A stretch of 64,000 bases of DNA from Azolla caroliniana (GCA_043228905.1 JBHGNT010000012.1:20460001-20524000); one strand, 5' to 3'; counted from the stretch's first letter, positions 1 to 11,999 are shown. Notes: a model not told the origin generated them from the letters alone. A program made the numbers and translations.

Positions 1-1463
1 ATGGTACTCAGGATCTAGTACCTTTGCCAAAGGACAGGAAAGCATTGCCATGCAAATGGGTATACAAGTACAAGTATACATCTGATAATGCTTCCCCAAA
101 GTATAAAGCACGCTTGGTTGCCAAAGGTTTCAAGCAAGAACATGGAATTGATTTTGATGAAACCTTTTCTCCTGTAGTTAAGATGACTACATTGTGTATG
201 TTGCTTTCATTGGCTGCAAATCAGAATTTGGAATTAGTCCAAATGGATGTGAAGACTGCCTTTTTACATGGGGACCTTGATGAGGATATTTATATGGAAC
301 AACCTGAAGGTCATGAAGTCTCGGGAAAAGAACATTTGGTATGTAAACTCAAGAAGAGTTTGTATGGGCTTAAACAGTCCCCTAGGTTGTGGTACCAAAC
401 GCTTGATGCTTTTATGAAGACTCAAGGATATACTAGAAGCAATGAGGATGCATGTCTTTATACAAAAAACTGTTTAGATGGGAGTTTTATCACATTGATA
501 CTATATGTTGATGACATGCTTATTGTTGGTAAAAACAAGGGTGAGTTATCCTCGTTGAAGAAAAACTTGGGCCTGAATTTTGACATGAAGGACTTGGGAG
601 ATGCAAAACATATTCTTGGTATGTGTATTACTCGTGATAGGAGTAAGCGATGCATTTACTTGTCTCAGGCTGAATACATATCGAAAGTGCTCAAGAGGTT
701 TAATATGGAGAATGCAAAGTCGTTGAGCACTCCATTGCCTACATATGTAAAACTGAGCACATGTGATTGCCCCACATTTGATGAGGACAAGGAATTCATG
801 TCCAAGGTTCCTTATCAATCCGCAGTTGGGAGTCTTATGTATGCCATGGTGGCTACTAGACAAGACATTGCATTTGCAGTGGGAGCTGTAAGTCGATTCA
901 TGTCAAACCCTAGTAAGAAACACTGGGATGCAATCAAGTTGATACTGAGATATCTGAGTGGCACTAAGGATAAGTGCCTTTGTTTAGGCAAAGAGAATGC
1001 CTCTATCATTGGATACACAGATTCGGATTATGCCGGATGCGCTGATAGTAGGAAATCTACTTCAGGGTACATCTTTCAGATTATGGGAGGTGTTATTGCT
1101 TGGAGATCTCGTCTTCAAGATTGTGTCGCATTGTCAACAACAGAGGCTGGGTATGTTGCAGCTAGTGAGGCATGTAAGGAAGCGGTGTGGCTATCTCGAT
1201 TAGCTAGTGACATGGGTATACCACAACATGTACCCAAACAGTTTTGTGATAGTTAGAGTGTCATTGCTTTGGCTAAGAATCCGGTATATCATGCGAAGAC
1301 CAAACATATTGGAGTGCGATACCATTTTATTCGGGAATGCATAGCTAATGTTTATATTAGCCTTGAGAAGGTTGTTTCTCGCGAAAATGCCGCAAATGCA
1401 TTGACCAAGGCCTTAGCACAAGATGCGTTGGAGCATTGTTGTTACTTGATGGGCATTACTTAG
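1..1463 (+). pseudogene. Ty1/Copia pol 3' fragment (reverse transcriptase and RNase H), interrupted
   Basis: The reading frame is open from the left window edge. It encodes the C-terminal half of a Copia polyprotein: start of RT (KARLVAKGF, MDVKTAFLHGDL), catalytic LYVDDMLIVG, then RNase H (TDSDYAGCADSRKSTSGY, LSTTEAGYVA). A TAG at 1254-1256 cuts the RNase H domain in the conserved CDS-x-S stretch, where families of this type normally carry Gln, so CAG to TAG is the likely lesion. The same frame then resumes (HAKTKHIGVRYHFIRE, ALTKAL) and ends at TAG 1461-1463. Gag, protease and integrase lie outside the window. The YVDD and flanking motifs look Tork/Tnt1-like, but the lineage is inferred only. 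It is dead as a coding unit because of the stop. Confidence 0.9.
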
Positions 1464-1592
1464 TACCTTACGTTACACACTTGTCGTGTACATTGTGTAA
1501 CATGCCCATCAGGTGGGAGGTATAGATCTAGGTCTTGTACAGGACAACCTTCCATTATTTGTACTCCTAGTTTACGCCTTTTAGTGGGAGAT

Positions 1593-2180
1593 TGTTATAC
1601 ATGTACCCCCGATACATGGTAAGTGTGAAAGAAAAATAAAAACCGTTGGCAATTACAAAAAATACAAATAAAAAGGCTAATTAAGTTTTTGCCAATTTTA
1701 GATCTTATGTTTGATTTTTCTTTCCGTTCACATTTTTGTTTTTTTTTCAATTGAGAATCTGTTTTTCACAAGATTATTGGAAGGATATTCGGAAATTATA
1801 TCCAAAAAGGTAAATTTTGGCGTGTAGCGGTCATTTTATTTCCCACTCTTAATCACAGCAGATTATCACTAATCCTTCTAATTATCACTAGGCCATCCCT
1901 AATCACATCCTAATGAGATTCCTAATCATGCGCTGTCGAGGATGCGTTCAGCAGACACGTGTCATTTTTTATTTATTTAATGCTGCGTTAAAGTACGGCT
2001 TCCAATTATCGCAAGCCACGTGGCTCTCTCTCTCTCTCTCTCTCTTCTATTTTAACCTAAGGTTTAACACTTTAGGAAATTTAAGAAGAACTGATTCTGC
2101 ATTTTTATAGTGAGAGCTGAGAAGAACATCAGAAATACACGAGCAATCTATATACATCTATGTTAAGTATGTATTTATGT
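1593..2180 (+). mobile_element. 3' LTR of the Copia element at 1-1463 (right end uncertain)
   Basis: A purine-rich tract (TTTTAGTGGGAGAT) ending at 1592 is followed by TGTTATACATGTACC at 1593, the usual polypurine-tract/LTR-start arrangement of Copia elements. The stretch holds clustered CTAATC motifs (1850-1930), two ACGTG-core sites (near 1955 and 2016) and a CT microsatellite (about 2025-2045). I could not fix the right end because the partner LTR is outside the window; 2180 is approximate. Confidence 0.55.
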
Positions 2181-2531
2181 ACACAAAAATGATTTGGGGG
2201 AGGGGGGTTTGGGTTATTAGCAATCTGGCCTGCAGGAAAGAATTAGGGTCAGTAATCGATGATTTTGAATCTGAATTACATCTGAAGCTTGGCTGCTTTA
2301 ATCCTTCCATCAAATGCACGCACTTTGGTCCCCTGAAGAAATCGATTCACATAATCTGGCATAGTATACATAAATTCGCCGATTGATTTGTGATAATGTC
2401 TGTCCAAAATCACAGATTGATTTAACTGTGATTCTTGGAGTCGAATGTTACACAGATTCAATGTCCAGCTCTCAATTCTTCATCAGCTTCTTCCATGTGA
2501 GAGAACCTCGTTCAGGCATCGACGTTCTCTC
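2181..2531. other. Intergenic stretch, no recognised gene
   Basis: Between the Copia LTR and the 3' end of the kinase gene. Only short unsupported reading frames are present. It probably includes the 3' UTR of the minus-strand kinase gene. Confidence 0.5.
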
Positions 2532-3989
2532 TCACACTCTTCGTTGAAGCAGGAAGTCTAAACAGTCCAGGTTCACCTCACAACCTTTCTTCACAAGGCA
2601 TGGACGAGAAGAATCTGCCATGAAACCTCGCTCTGCTTCACCGTCACCTTTTTCTTCTTCTTGATTTCTCTTATAAGCTTGCTGTCCAGAGCCTCTGACA
2701 GTTATCCATTTATTACCCTCAGGAATCTGTACAGGAGGCGGAGAAGAAGAGGTAGGAGAATTTGAATCAATCACAGGCTTTGGTGGCGTATTCTTATGAA
2801 CAAGGCGCCATCGTTCAAAACTAGAGCAGTATTCTACCATCGAATAGTCTCCTCGCTCATGATCTGATTCACCATCGCTCAGATCAAGAAAACTAAGAGT
2901 GCTTCTGGGAGAAGGTTGAGGAACCTGCAATTCACTACAGAACGACTGAGTATCTAGTGAAGGTTCATCATCATTTCTAGTAAGAAAAGGGTGTTCAAGA
3001 AGCTGAGATGCTGTCCATCTCTGGTTAGAATCTCTGTGTAGGCATTTAGACAAGAAATCTCTGCATTCTTCTGAGAGAGAATGAGGAAGAGGAGGATTGT
3101 CCTGAGAACATGCGATTTTGAAGAGGAGAGATTCGAAAGATGCCAAGGGATTGATCTTCTGAGAAGAACTACTAGATAAGAGCATCCATGGCGAACATCC
3201 TTGCAGCATCTCCACCACAGTGCAACCTAGCGACCAGATATCAGAAGGAAAGCTTTGTTCCACACCTTGCAGAACCTCAGGAGCCATCCACAATGGCGTT
3301 CCTCTCATAATCATGGCAGGAGAGTTATATACAGGCTTTTCTTCTGTTAAATCTTCTGTAGAAGCAAACGAGCAAGGTTTCCGTTTCCGTTCTTGATGAT
3401 GATAATGACGGTTATGGTGTTCCGATTGCTTCTTGGCTGAACCAAAATCTGCAATCTTGACAGAAGAACCCGATCCGATCAGAATGTTCTGTCCTTTGAT
3501 GTCGCAATGCACGATTTCTTGGCTATGGAGGTAAGCTAGGCCTTCAACGATGTCTCTGGTGAAGCGTCGAACTCGCCATTCTTCTAAGCTCCCGCCCGAT
3601 TTCTTCACCAATGCTGCAACGCTGCCACCTTCCATGTATTCTAGGAAGAGATTCGAGGAGCTATCGCTTCCGAAGCAGGAGATGATGCGAGGAGATCTGA
3701 GGCTTCGTAGGATGGAGAGCTCTGCCTTTATGGCGAGAATCTCAGGAGAAGAAGAAGAACGTTGTGATGGAGATGGAGACGAAGAATCAGAAGGTAGTTC
3801 TTCTAGGTTATTAATGGATTTGACAGCGAAGAAGTGTCCATTGTCCAGATTGATGGCGAGGGAGACACGTCCAAAGGAGCCATATCCAAGAGGTGAGAGA
3901 CGAATCCATCGTCTGATCTTCATGGGAGAAGACTCGATGGTATTCTTCGCAGTGGAAGCTTCCATGGCGTCGTAGGGGGAGGTCATCAT
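2532..3989 (-). CDS. MAPKKK17/18-like serine/threonine protein kinase (intronless)
   Basis: Predicted 485-aa kinase. In order: glycine loop GYGSFGRV (35-42), ATP-binding Lys in FAVK (57), alpha-C Glu (90), catalytic loop HCDIKGQN (161-168), DFG (181-183), and GTPLWMAPEV with the APE motif at 236-238. The HCD in place of HRD and the GTPLWMAPE signature are typical of the small single-exon plant MAPKKK17-21 group, which phosphorylates MAPKKs; the Arabidopsis members 17/18 act in ABA signalling. A basic, His-rich insert (about 187-225) lies between DFG and APE. The tail after the kinase domain (about 337-485) is Ser/Pro-rich and poorly conserved. The start is the first in-frame ATG (3989); a second ATG adjoins it and another lies at 3965. 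All catalytic residues are present, so it looks functional. The ABA role is inference from the family. Confidence 0.9.
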   Translation of the reverse strand: MMTSPYDAMEASTAKNTIESSPMKIRRWIRLSPLGYGSFGRVSLAINLDNGHFFAVKSINNLEELPSDSSSPSPSQRSSSSPEILAIKAELSILRSLRSPRIISCFGSDSSSNLFLEYMEGGSVAALVKKSGGSLEEWRVRRFTRDIVEGLAYLHSQEIVHCDIKGQNILIGSGSSVKIADFGSAKKQSEHHNRHYHHQERKRKPCSFASTEDLTEEKPVYNSPAMIMRGTPLWMAPEVLQGVEQSFPSDIWSLGCTVVEMLQGCSPWMLLSSSSSQKINPLASFESLLFKIACSQDNPPLPHSLSEECRDFLSKCLHRDSNQRWTASQLLEHPFLTRNDDEPSLDTQSFCSELQVPQPSPRSTLSFLDLSDGESDHERGDYSMVEYCSSFERWRLVHKNTPPKPVIDSNSPTSSSPPPVQIPEGNKWITVRGSGQQAYKRNQEEEKGDGEAERGFMADSSRPCLVKKGCEVNLDCLDFLLQRRV

Positions 3990-4182
3990 AACAACAGAAT
4001 TCACAAAATAGAGGAGAAAAAAAAGAGAAAACAGAAGAGGAAGTGAGGATTAGGGCATGGGAGATGGAGGAGGAGATCGATCGATCAGTTATCAGAGATT
4101 TACCAGAGAATGAAGAAACGATCTGCAGACACAAAATCAATGAGGCCGAAGGAGGGTTTTTGAAGACAGTCCCGCATTTCAT

Positions 4183-4266
4183 GTATGTATGTGTGTATGT
4201 ATGTATGTATGTATGTATATACTTATGTATGTTTGTATGTACATATGTATGTATGTATGTATGTAC

Positions 4267-4297
<31 letters not shown>

Positions 4298-4495
4298 TGT
4301 ATGTATGTATGTATGTATGTATGTATGTATGTATGTATGTATGTATGTATGTTATGTATGTATGTATGTATGTATGTATGTATTATGTATGAATATTTCA
4401 TGTATGTATGTGTGTTATGTATGTATGTATGTATGTATGTATGTATGTATGTATGTATGTATGTATGTATGTATGTATGTATGTATGTGCGTATA
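4183..4495. repeat. (ATGT)n tetranucleotide microsatellite
   Basis: About 310 bp of ATGT/ATAC repeats with a few interruptions (for example GTATATACTTATG and TTATGTATG). It begins about 190 bp upstream of the kinase ATG, so it lies in that gene's 5' UTR or proximal promoter. The long reading frames predicted on both strands here (YVCM and HTYI repeats) are products of the repeat. Confidence 0.97.
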
Positions 4496-4519
4496 CATAT
4501 ACACATATGCATAGGTTCA

Positions 4520-5380
4520 CGACCTTGCTTTTGCTAATCTTTTCTGATTTGGGGAGCACCAATAAATTTGTCCACCTAAGATGTCTGGTAAACTCACATT
4601 CAGAAGTGTTGCAAGAAGACTTGGGACTCGGTTACGATTTCCAAATCCAAATATGAGCAAACGCTAACCGTTGACAGACACAAGCCATTACCATCAAATA
4701 TGAGCAAACACTCGAATCGTTGACAAACACAAGCCACTACCATCAACCAGTATGGTTTTTTTTGCCTTTCCTTGCAATGCTTAGGATACCCAAACAAGCT
4801 TTTTTATTTTTGTTGTATACGGTTGTGTGCACATTAGTTTTGAGAAAACAAAAGAGCTAAACATAGGCCAATTTATGCGCTATGTTACAAGATTGATCGT
4901 GAACTAATGATGAATACATGGTTCGTCTACTCGCTTGAAGGCACCTATTCTAGTGCAATAACCTACTGTATGTGGTCGAGGGATTGGGTTCTCATATGTG
5001 GGTAAAACGTATAGCGCTCTGAGTGTGGGTAACTAATGTGTGCTTTGGTTTTTACTTAACAAGTCTAGGGATTGATTGCCCTTGGGACGGGACCTTGTGA
5101 ACATGCATATTATTATAGGTTCCTGCTTTTCACCGAAAATAGGAGAAACAAAAAAGCTACTGTTTATTGGCTTTTCAGAAAGTGAAACCATATTTTTGGT
5201 CGTGACCACTTCTTCCTCTAAAATTGGAGCTATTTTTGTTCCTTTCTCTTCTATATTTATACATTTATTTATTTGGTTTTAAATAATTATCCTTAAATTT
5301 ATGCGTAGCAGCCGATACATACATTTTATTTTTGTTTTTAAAACTTTTTTACATTATCTTTTTTAGTTATTAAAATGTTT
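4520..5380. other. Intergenic AT-rich DNA, nothing recognised
   Basis: No supported reading frame. A short direct repeat (AAATATGAGCAAACnCT... GTTGACAnACACAAGCCA) lies near 4650-4745. Confidence 0.5.
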
Positions 5381-5860
5381 TAAAATCGAATTTCTTTTGG
5401 TGTCTTTTGGGGAGTGTACTTTTTTTTCGCCACATCCATTTTTTATTTTAGTTATATAATATATTTGATTCGATTTCATTTCGCTCATTTATTTCCACTT
5501 AAGCAGTTGGAGAAAAATTAAAGTCTCTTAATCTCGGGCTCGCTTCCCTAATCAGTGCTCTAATGACGCCTTTTCAGTCCCTAATTATTATCCGTTTCAC
5601 CTTTTCTAATTCCCTAATCATGCTGCTAATCATCTCGTTTCCCGCTCTTTGGGCTTTTAGCTTTTCGAGGCTCTTTTGGTCGTCCACGTGGCATGCACCT
5701 ATTCGTTCTGAACTGCCGTACATCTTTGCGTTGATTTTATTATTGACTTTTTCTTGCATTATTTAAGAGATACTCACGGTCTAGTGTCGAACGAGATTGC
5801 GACACGTGGCAATCGAAAAGTGCACCCCCCCCCCCCCCCCCCCCCCAAGGCTTTAAAACC
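5381..5860 (+). repeat. Possible degenerate LTR remnant
   Basis: This stretch resembles the U3 part of the LTR at 1593. It has a run of CTAATC motifs (about 5549-5630, including the shared CCCTAATCATG), then a CCACGTGGC G-box (about 5693) and a second CACGTGGC (about 5813). No ends or target duplication could be defined, so LTR origin is an inference. Confidence 0.3.
5825..5846. repeat. Homopolymer C22 tract
   Basis: Twenty-two consecutive C residues. A second interrupted C tract lies about 100 bp downstream (near 5945-5958). Tracts like this are hard to sequence accurately. Confidence 0.95.
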
Positions 5861-6338
5861 ATTCACAAGGCAAGAGAATTAAAATGGATGATTGGTTTGA
5901 TATTTCTAGTAAAAATTAGAATTCAAAAACATGTGTGCATGTGCACCCCCACCCCCCCATAAAAACTCTATGGATGTTAAAAATATCAAGATAAGTGTTG
6001 CACTTATGGATGTAAAAAATATCAAGATAATTGTTGCACTTAGGGGTTATGGGTCAATATTGGCCTCTCTATAGACGCTAAAAATATCTATCTATCTAAT
6101 ATATTTGTGTCCTAAGCGCATGAACCAGTTGGCCATATACCTGAACAGCCCCAATCTTCTCATATGTTGATTCTTTGAACTTTGCCCTTACTATACCATT
6201 CCTCTCATCCGTACAACAGAGAACCGAATGTAGAAAGCCTCATGTCCCTCGTATTTTTACAAGCCCGACGATCGTCAATGCATCGTTTATTGTTGGTCCT
6301 AGAAGATGACATTGAATGGTCCTATAGATTAATAAGTA

Positions 6339-8500
6339 ACATGGGAACAAGCCGCAAGCCGCGTGATGTATTGTTTGGCGACATGTGTTCACGACCACAT
6401 GCTCGGTTACATTCGAGAAGCCAAGACGCCGAAGGAAGCGTGGGAAAACCTACGAAAGATTTTCGCCGCCAACACGACCGCGAGGAAGCTTCAACTCCAC
6501 CAAGAGTTAAACAACATTCAACAAAGGGATATGTCTATCATGACATACACCTTGAAGATCAAGGAGCTTTGTGACTCGCTCGGCTCAATAAGCGTAAGTA
6601 TAGATGATGATGAGATGGTGCAAATATGCCTCGGCGGCCTCGCACCACGGTTAGGCGCGATGCGAACCGCCGTTCTAGCACGGGAGAAATCTCCCTCCTT
6701 CTTCGAGCTCCAATCAATGTTATTAGTCGAAGAAAACCACGTGCGTGCAAGGAGCAATGAGTCGGAAGGCCACATGCTCTACACGCACTCTAATGGAGGA
6801 AGAGGGCGCGGACGACCTACGCACTCTAATGGAGGAAGAGGGCGTGGACGAGCGGCCAAGGACAAGGCAGACGAGGTCCGACCTACGACAACAACTCCCA
6901 ATTTCGGCCGCAAAACGAAGGCCAACGAGGAACCTTCGCAAGAAGGGGGAGCTTCCACTCCGGCCCGAGCCGTCAAAACGCAACCGAATACAGATATTGC
7001 GGAAAGTTCGGCCACCACGAAGAAGAGTGCCGAAAGAAGATGCGTGAATCGGCTTCCACAAGCCGACAACTCACGAATTACGGAGGAAGGCCACATGCTC
7101 TACACGCACTCTAATGGAGGAAGAGGGCGCGGACGAGCGGCCAAGGACAAGGCAGACGAGGTCCGACCTACGACAACAACTCCCAATTTCGGCCGCAAAA
7201 CGAAGGCCAACGAGGAACCTTCGCAAGAAGGGGGAGCTTCCACTCCGGCCCGAGCCGTCAAAACGCAACCGAATACAGATATTGCGGAAAGTTCGGCCAC
7301 CACGAAGAAGAGTGCCGAAAGAAGATGCGTGAATCGGCTTCCACAAGCCGACAACTCACGAATTACGGAGGAAGGCCACATGCTCTACACGCACTCTAAT
7401 GGAGGAAGAGGGCGCGGACGACCTACGCACTCTAATGGAGGAAGAGGGCGCGGACGAGCGGCCAAGGACAAGGCAGACGAGGTCCGACCTACGACAACAA
7501 CTCCCAATTTCGGCCGCAAAACGAAGGCCAACGAGGAACCTTCGCAAGAAGGGGGAGCTTCCACTCCGGCCCGAGCCGTCAAAACGCAACCGAATACAGA
7601 TATTGCGGAAAGTTCGGCCACCACGAAGAAGAGTGCCGAAAGAAGATGCGTGAATCGGCTTCCACAAGCCGACAACTCACGAATTACGGAGGAAGGCCAC
7701 ATGCTCTACACGCACTCTAATGGAGGAAGAGGGCGCGGACGACCTACGCACTCTAATGGAGGAAGAGGGCGCGGACGAGCGGCCAAGGACAAGGCAGACG
7801 AGGTCCGACCTACGACAACAACTCCCAATTTCGGCCGCAAAACGAAGGCCAACGAGGAACCTTCGCAAGAAGGGGGAGCTTCCACTCCGGCCCGAGCCGT
7901 CAAAACACAACCGAATACAGATATTGCGGAAAGTTCGGCCACCACGAAGAAGAGTGCCGAAAGAAGATGCGTGAATCGGCTTCCACAAGCCGACAACTCA
8001 CGAATTACGGAGGAAGGCCACATGCTCTACACGCACTCTAATGGAGGAAGAGGGCGGACGACCTACGCACTCTAATGGAGGAAGAGGGCGCAGACGAGCG
8101 GCCAAGGACAAGGCAGACGAGGTCCGACCTACGACAACAACTCCCAATTTCGGCCGCAAAACGAAGGCCAACAAGGAACCTTCGCAAGAAGGGGGAGCTT
8201 CCACTCTGGCCCAAGCCGTCAAAACGCAACCGAATACAGATATTGCGGAAAGTTCGGCCACCACGAAGAAGAGTGCCGAAAGAAGATGCGTGAATCGGCT
8301 TCCACAAGCCGACAACTCACGAATTACGCGCACAATTCCGACTACGAAGAGTATAGCGGAATGTACGGGCACAACTCCAACTACGAGGATCGTGGCGGAA
8401 TGTACGCATACAACTCCGACCGTGGCGGAATGTTCATGATGAAACATAGAGCAAAGTCTATGTCGGCCTCTACCTCAACTAGTGCCCTCAATCTGGAGGA
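6339..8500 (+). pseudogene. Copia gag with five tandem copies of the zinc-knuckle region
   Basis: The gag core (AKTPKEAWENLRKIFA, ELNNIQQRDMSI, SFFELQSMLLVEE) is readable from about 6339 to 6765. Next come five modules, each with a Gly/Arg-rich patch and a CCHC-like knuckle (YCGKFGHHEEECRKK). In all copies the first knuckle Cys codon is TAC (Tyr). Inside each module the frame carrying the Gly/Arg patch differs from the knuckle frame. As a result the longest open frame (6363-8075) reads the knuckle region out of frame and is not the true Gag sequence. After the last module the gag frame continues (YNSDRGG) into protease. The product would not be a normal nucleocapsid. Confidence 0.8.
6764..8328 (+). 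repeat. Tandem array, five units of 285 or 321 bp, inside Copia gag
   Basis: Unit starts (GGAAGGCCACATGCTC) are at 6764, 7085, 7370, 7691 and 8012, giving spacings of 321, 285, 321 and 321. The 36-bp difference is one copy of an inner subrepeat (CACTCTAATGGAGGAAGAGG plus flank), which is present once in unit 2 and twice in the others. The first four units are almost identical. Unit 5 has a 2-bp deletion near 8052 and several substitutions. All unit lengths are multiples of three. Confidence 0.97.
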
Positions 8501-11500
8501 CGTATGGTTTGTTGACTCCGAAGCCTCAAACCATATGACATCCCACAAAGAATGGTTTCTCGAACTTCGAGAGCCGGAGCGACCCGGTTATGTCGAAACC
8601 GGAGATGACACTACGCACCCGATTCGGCACATCGGCAATGTTCCGTTCGGCGAAAGAGGTAAGCAAACATACATTAAAAATGTCTTGCATGTACCCACCA
8701 TCACAAAGAATTTGGTCTCGGTCGGCCAAATGGTTGAGCAAGGGATGCAAATACGATTCGACCAAGAAGGGTGCTTCATCGAAAAAGAAGGTTGAATCAT
8801 CGCACGCGGAAGAAGAGAGGGCCGGATGTTCATTCTCGATTCGCACGAGATGAAATCCGCCATGTTCGCAAAAAGCACGAAAGCCGACTCTGACATAGAG
8901 CTATGGCATAAGCGAATCGGCCACATCAATTTCAACAAACTCAAAGCAATGAAATCGAAAGGAGTCTTCATCGGACTCCCGACATTCAAAGAGAAGGAGA
9001 TTGAAGGTGTATGCGAAGCGTGCCAATTCGGCAAGCAACACCGACACCCATTTCCGAAGGAGCGAAATGTGAGCAAAGGCGTACTCGACGTAATTCATTC
9101 CGATGTATGGGGTCCGGCTCAAACGGCGACATTCGGCGGATGCCGATATTACGTGCTCTTCATCGACGACTTTTCAAGGCACACTTGGATCTACCCGATG
9201 CGGCAAAAGAGCGAAGTGTTCGGACACTTCCAAAATTTCAAGAATGATGTCGAGAAAGCCACGGGCCGACATGTACGATGCCGATCGGATGGCGGCAAGG
9301 AGTACTTCTCGAACGATTTCACGACGTATCTCCGAAAGGAAGGAATTCAGCGAGAATTCACTTGCCGACACACTCCGCAACAAAACGGAGTAGTCGAGCG
9401 CAAAAATCGGCATATCCTCGAAGTAGCGCGGGCCATGATGAACGAGAAGCATATGCCCAAGTCATATTGGGCCGAAGCGGCAAATACGGTCGTCTACCTA
9501 ATGAACCGGTGCACAACATCTTGCGTGCACGAGGTCACTTCGCACGAAAGATTCTTCGGAAAGAAGCCAAACCTATCACATGTTCGGATATTCGGCTCTA
9601 TTGCGTACGTGCACATCCCCGATGAGAAGCGTCAAAAGCTTGACCCAAAGTCAGAGAAATGTATCCTTGTAGGATACTCATTGGAGCAAAAGGGGTACAA
9701 GTGCTACAACCCCTCAACTCGAAAACCTTGAGTAAGTCGAGACATCGTTTTTGACAAGTCCGCATCCTGGTACGCACCAGAGACAACTCCAACTCCGACT
9801 CCACTCGTCCCAGAATCTGCCGAACAAGAGATCGAGGATGAAGATCGCCCTACGCGCATGATCGAAGAAAGTACGATCACGACCCGACTGAGCGAACCAC
9901 AAGAGCCTTTGAGCAATCAAAGCACATCACGGCCTAGCTCTAAGATGGACAAAGGCAAGGCGAAAATGGCGGAATATGAAGACGACCGCTTCGACGACGA
10001 TGAATTGACTCACTCACTCGATAGTGAGTTCAGCGGCTTCGATGTACCAATCGGAGCTAAGAAAGCCCTCACCTCTGCAAATGAAAAGCTCCGCCGATCC
10101 ACTCGTGAAAAGAACCCCGTAAGCCGATTCGGATACAACGATTATATGGCGTACCATTACACCTTTATGATGAAGGTAGCGACAGTACGGGAGCCGCGAA
10201 GGACCCGCGAGGGATCGAAGCAATGAACGAGGAGATGCAGGCACTGCGGAAGAACGAGACGTGGGATCTCATTCTCACCTCACCACACAAAAAGGCGATC
10301 GGATGCAGATGGATCTACAAGGTGAAGTATAACGTCGATGGCTCCGTAAACCGCTACAAAGCTCGACTCGTAGCAAAAGGATACGCTCAGACGCATGGCG
10401 TCGACTACGAAGAGACCTTTGCCCCGGTGGCAAAGATGACGACGGTACGGCCCGTAATTGCGATTACCGCGGCGAAAGGGTGGCACCTCCATCAAATGGA
10501 CGTCAAGAACACCTTTCTACAAGGTGAATTAGAAGAGTAGATGTACATGATCCAACCACCCGGCTTCAACTCAAGCACCCATCCGAAAGTTGTATGCCGA
10601 CTCAAGAAGCCACTCTACGGCCTCAAGCAAGCACCGCGTGCTTGGCATTCGAAGATAACACAATATCTTCATCAAATCAACTTCCGTATGTCAAAATCGA
10701 ACAACTCCCTCTACATACGAAGCGATTCCGCAAGTCCGATCGTCATCATTTTATATGTGGATGACCTAGTCATTGGAGGTGAGCATCTCGTCGAAATCAA
10801 TAAAGTCAAATCCCTCCTTTCCGACAAGTTCGAGATGACGGACATGAAGGAGCTCCACTACTTCCTCGGCATCGAGGTAATTCGGACTCCGGCCGGAATC
10901 ATGATCTCTCAACGACACTACATCCTCAACTTGTTATACAAGTTCGGGATGGCTGAGTGCAAATCCGTGGCAACCCCGCTCGATTGTAATCTCAAACTAG
11001 ATGCGCACTCTGGCACCAAAGCGTGTGAGCCGACTCAGTATCGGCAACTCATCGGGAGTCTCATCTACCTCACGATCACACGACCCGATCTCAGTTATCC
11101 GGTCGGCCTCCTTAGCCAATTCATGCAAACACCGCGTGATACTCACTTGGATTGCGCTAAACGAGTTCTACGATACGTGAGTGGCACAATGGATTGCGGC
11201 ATCCTCTACAAGACGCCAATACGACTCGAGGGGTACACCGACGCCGATTGGGCCGGCTACAAAGCCGATAGAAGATCAACCTCCGGATTTGTTTTCTCCC
11301 TCGGCAGCGGAGCCATATCCTAGAGTAGCAAGAAGCAGCCTACCATCGCTCTTTCGAGTACGGAGGCGGAATACAGGGGCGCAGCCGTAGCTGCGTGTGA
11401 AGTCGTATGGCTCAAGAGGATTTTGAAGGATCTCGGCGTACCCATCAAGGATCTGACTCCCCTTTACTGCGACAACATGAGCAGTATCTATCTGTCTCGG

Positions 11501-11755
11501 AACCCAGTGTTCCACGCGCGGACAAAGCACATCGAAGTGCACTATCACTTCATCCGAGAGCGCGTCCTGGCTGGCGATGTCGACCTACAACACATTAGCA
11601 CCAATCTTCAAACGACCGACATCTTCACTAAATCCTTAGGAGCCGTCACTAAATCCTTAGGAGCCAACAAGCTATGGCAATTCATGACCGATCTCGGATT
11701 GACGATCCCTGACCTGCCAAGCTTGAGGGGGAGAACTGAAGACACTACACAATAA
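8286..11755 (+). pseudogene. Copia pol (protease, integrase, RT, RNase H) with several stops and a frameshift
   Basis: Protease region VWFVDSEASNHMT has Glu where the DSGA catalytic motif has Gly. Integrase shows HHCC (HKRIGHINF to CEACQFGK) and the D,D,E core (SDVWGP, SDGGKEY, NGVVERKNRH). RT has LYVDDLVIGG, and RNase H has TDADWAGYKADRRSTSGF and HARTKHIEVHYHF. In-frame stops are at 8793-8795 (TGA), 9729-9731 (TGA), 10538-10540 (TAG) and 11321-11323 (TAG, at a normally Trp position). A frame change lies between about 10150 and 10220. Near the C-terminus an 18-bp duplication repeats TKSLGA (about 11630-11664). The frame ends at TAA 11753-11755. Confidence 0.88.
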
Positions 11756-11999
11756 CGCGTAGATTCTGCAACCATGCAACAAAGCCACGAAGGAAGACGC
11801 AAGCCGAAGCACAGACTTCGCAACTACACACGCAAGCCGAAGCACTGACTTCGTAACTACGCACAACGCAAGTTGGAGCACGGATTCCGCAACTCCGCAT
11901 ACATGCGAGTCGACACGAGTTGACGCGGACTCCAGAACGCGAGTTGAAGTGGATTTCGGATATAGTCTGAAACCGACCCGACTTGAGCTTGAGGGGGCG

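Noticed and set aside
4043-4537. Long open frames on both strands over the ATGT microsatellite
   Set aside because: They encode only YVCM- or HTYI-type repeats forced by the tetranucleotide; no independent coding signal.
6764-8328. CRISPR-like array of repeats
   Set aside because: Units are 285-321 bp of coding retrotransposon sequence without repeat/spacer structure; eukaryotic context.
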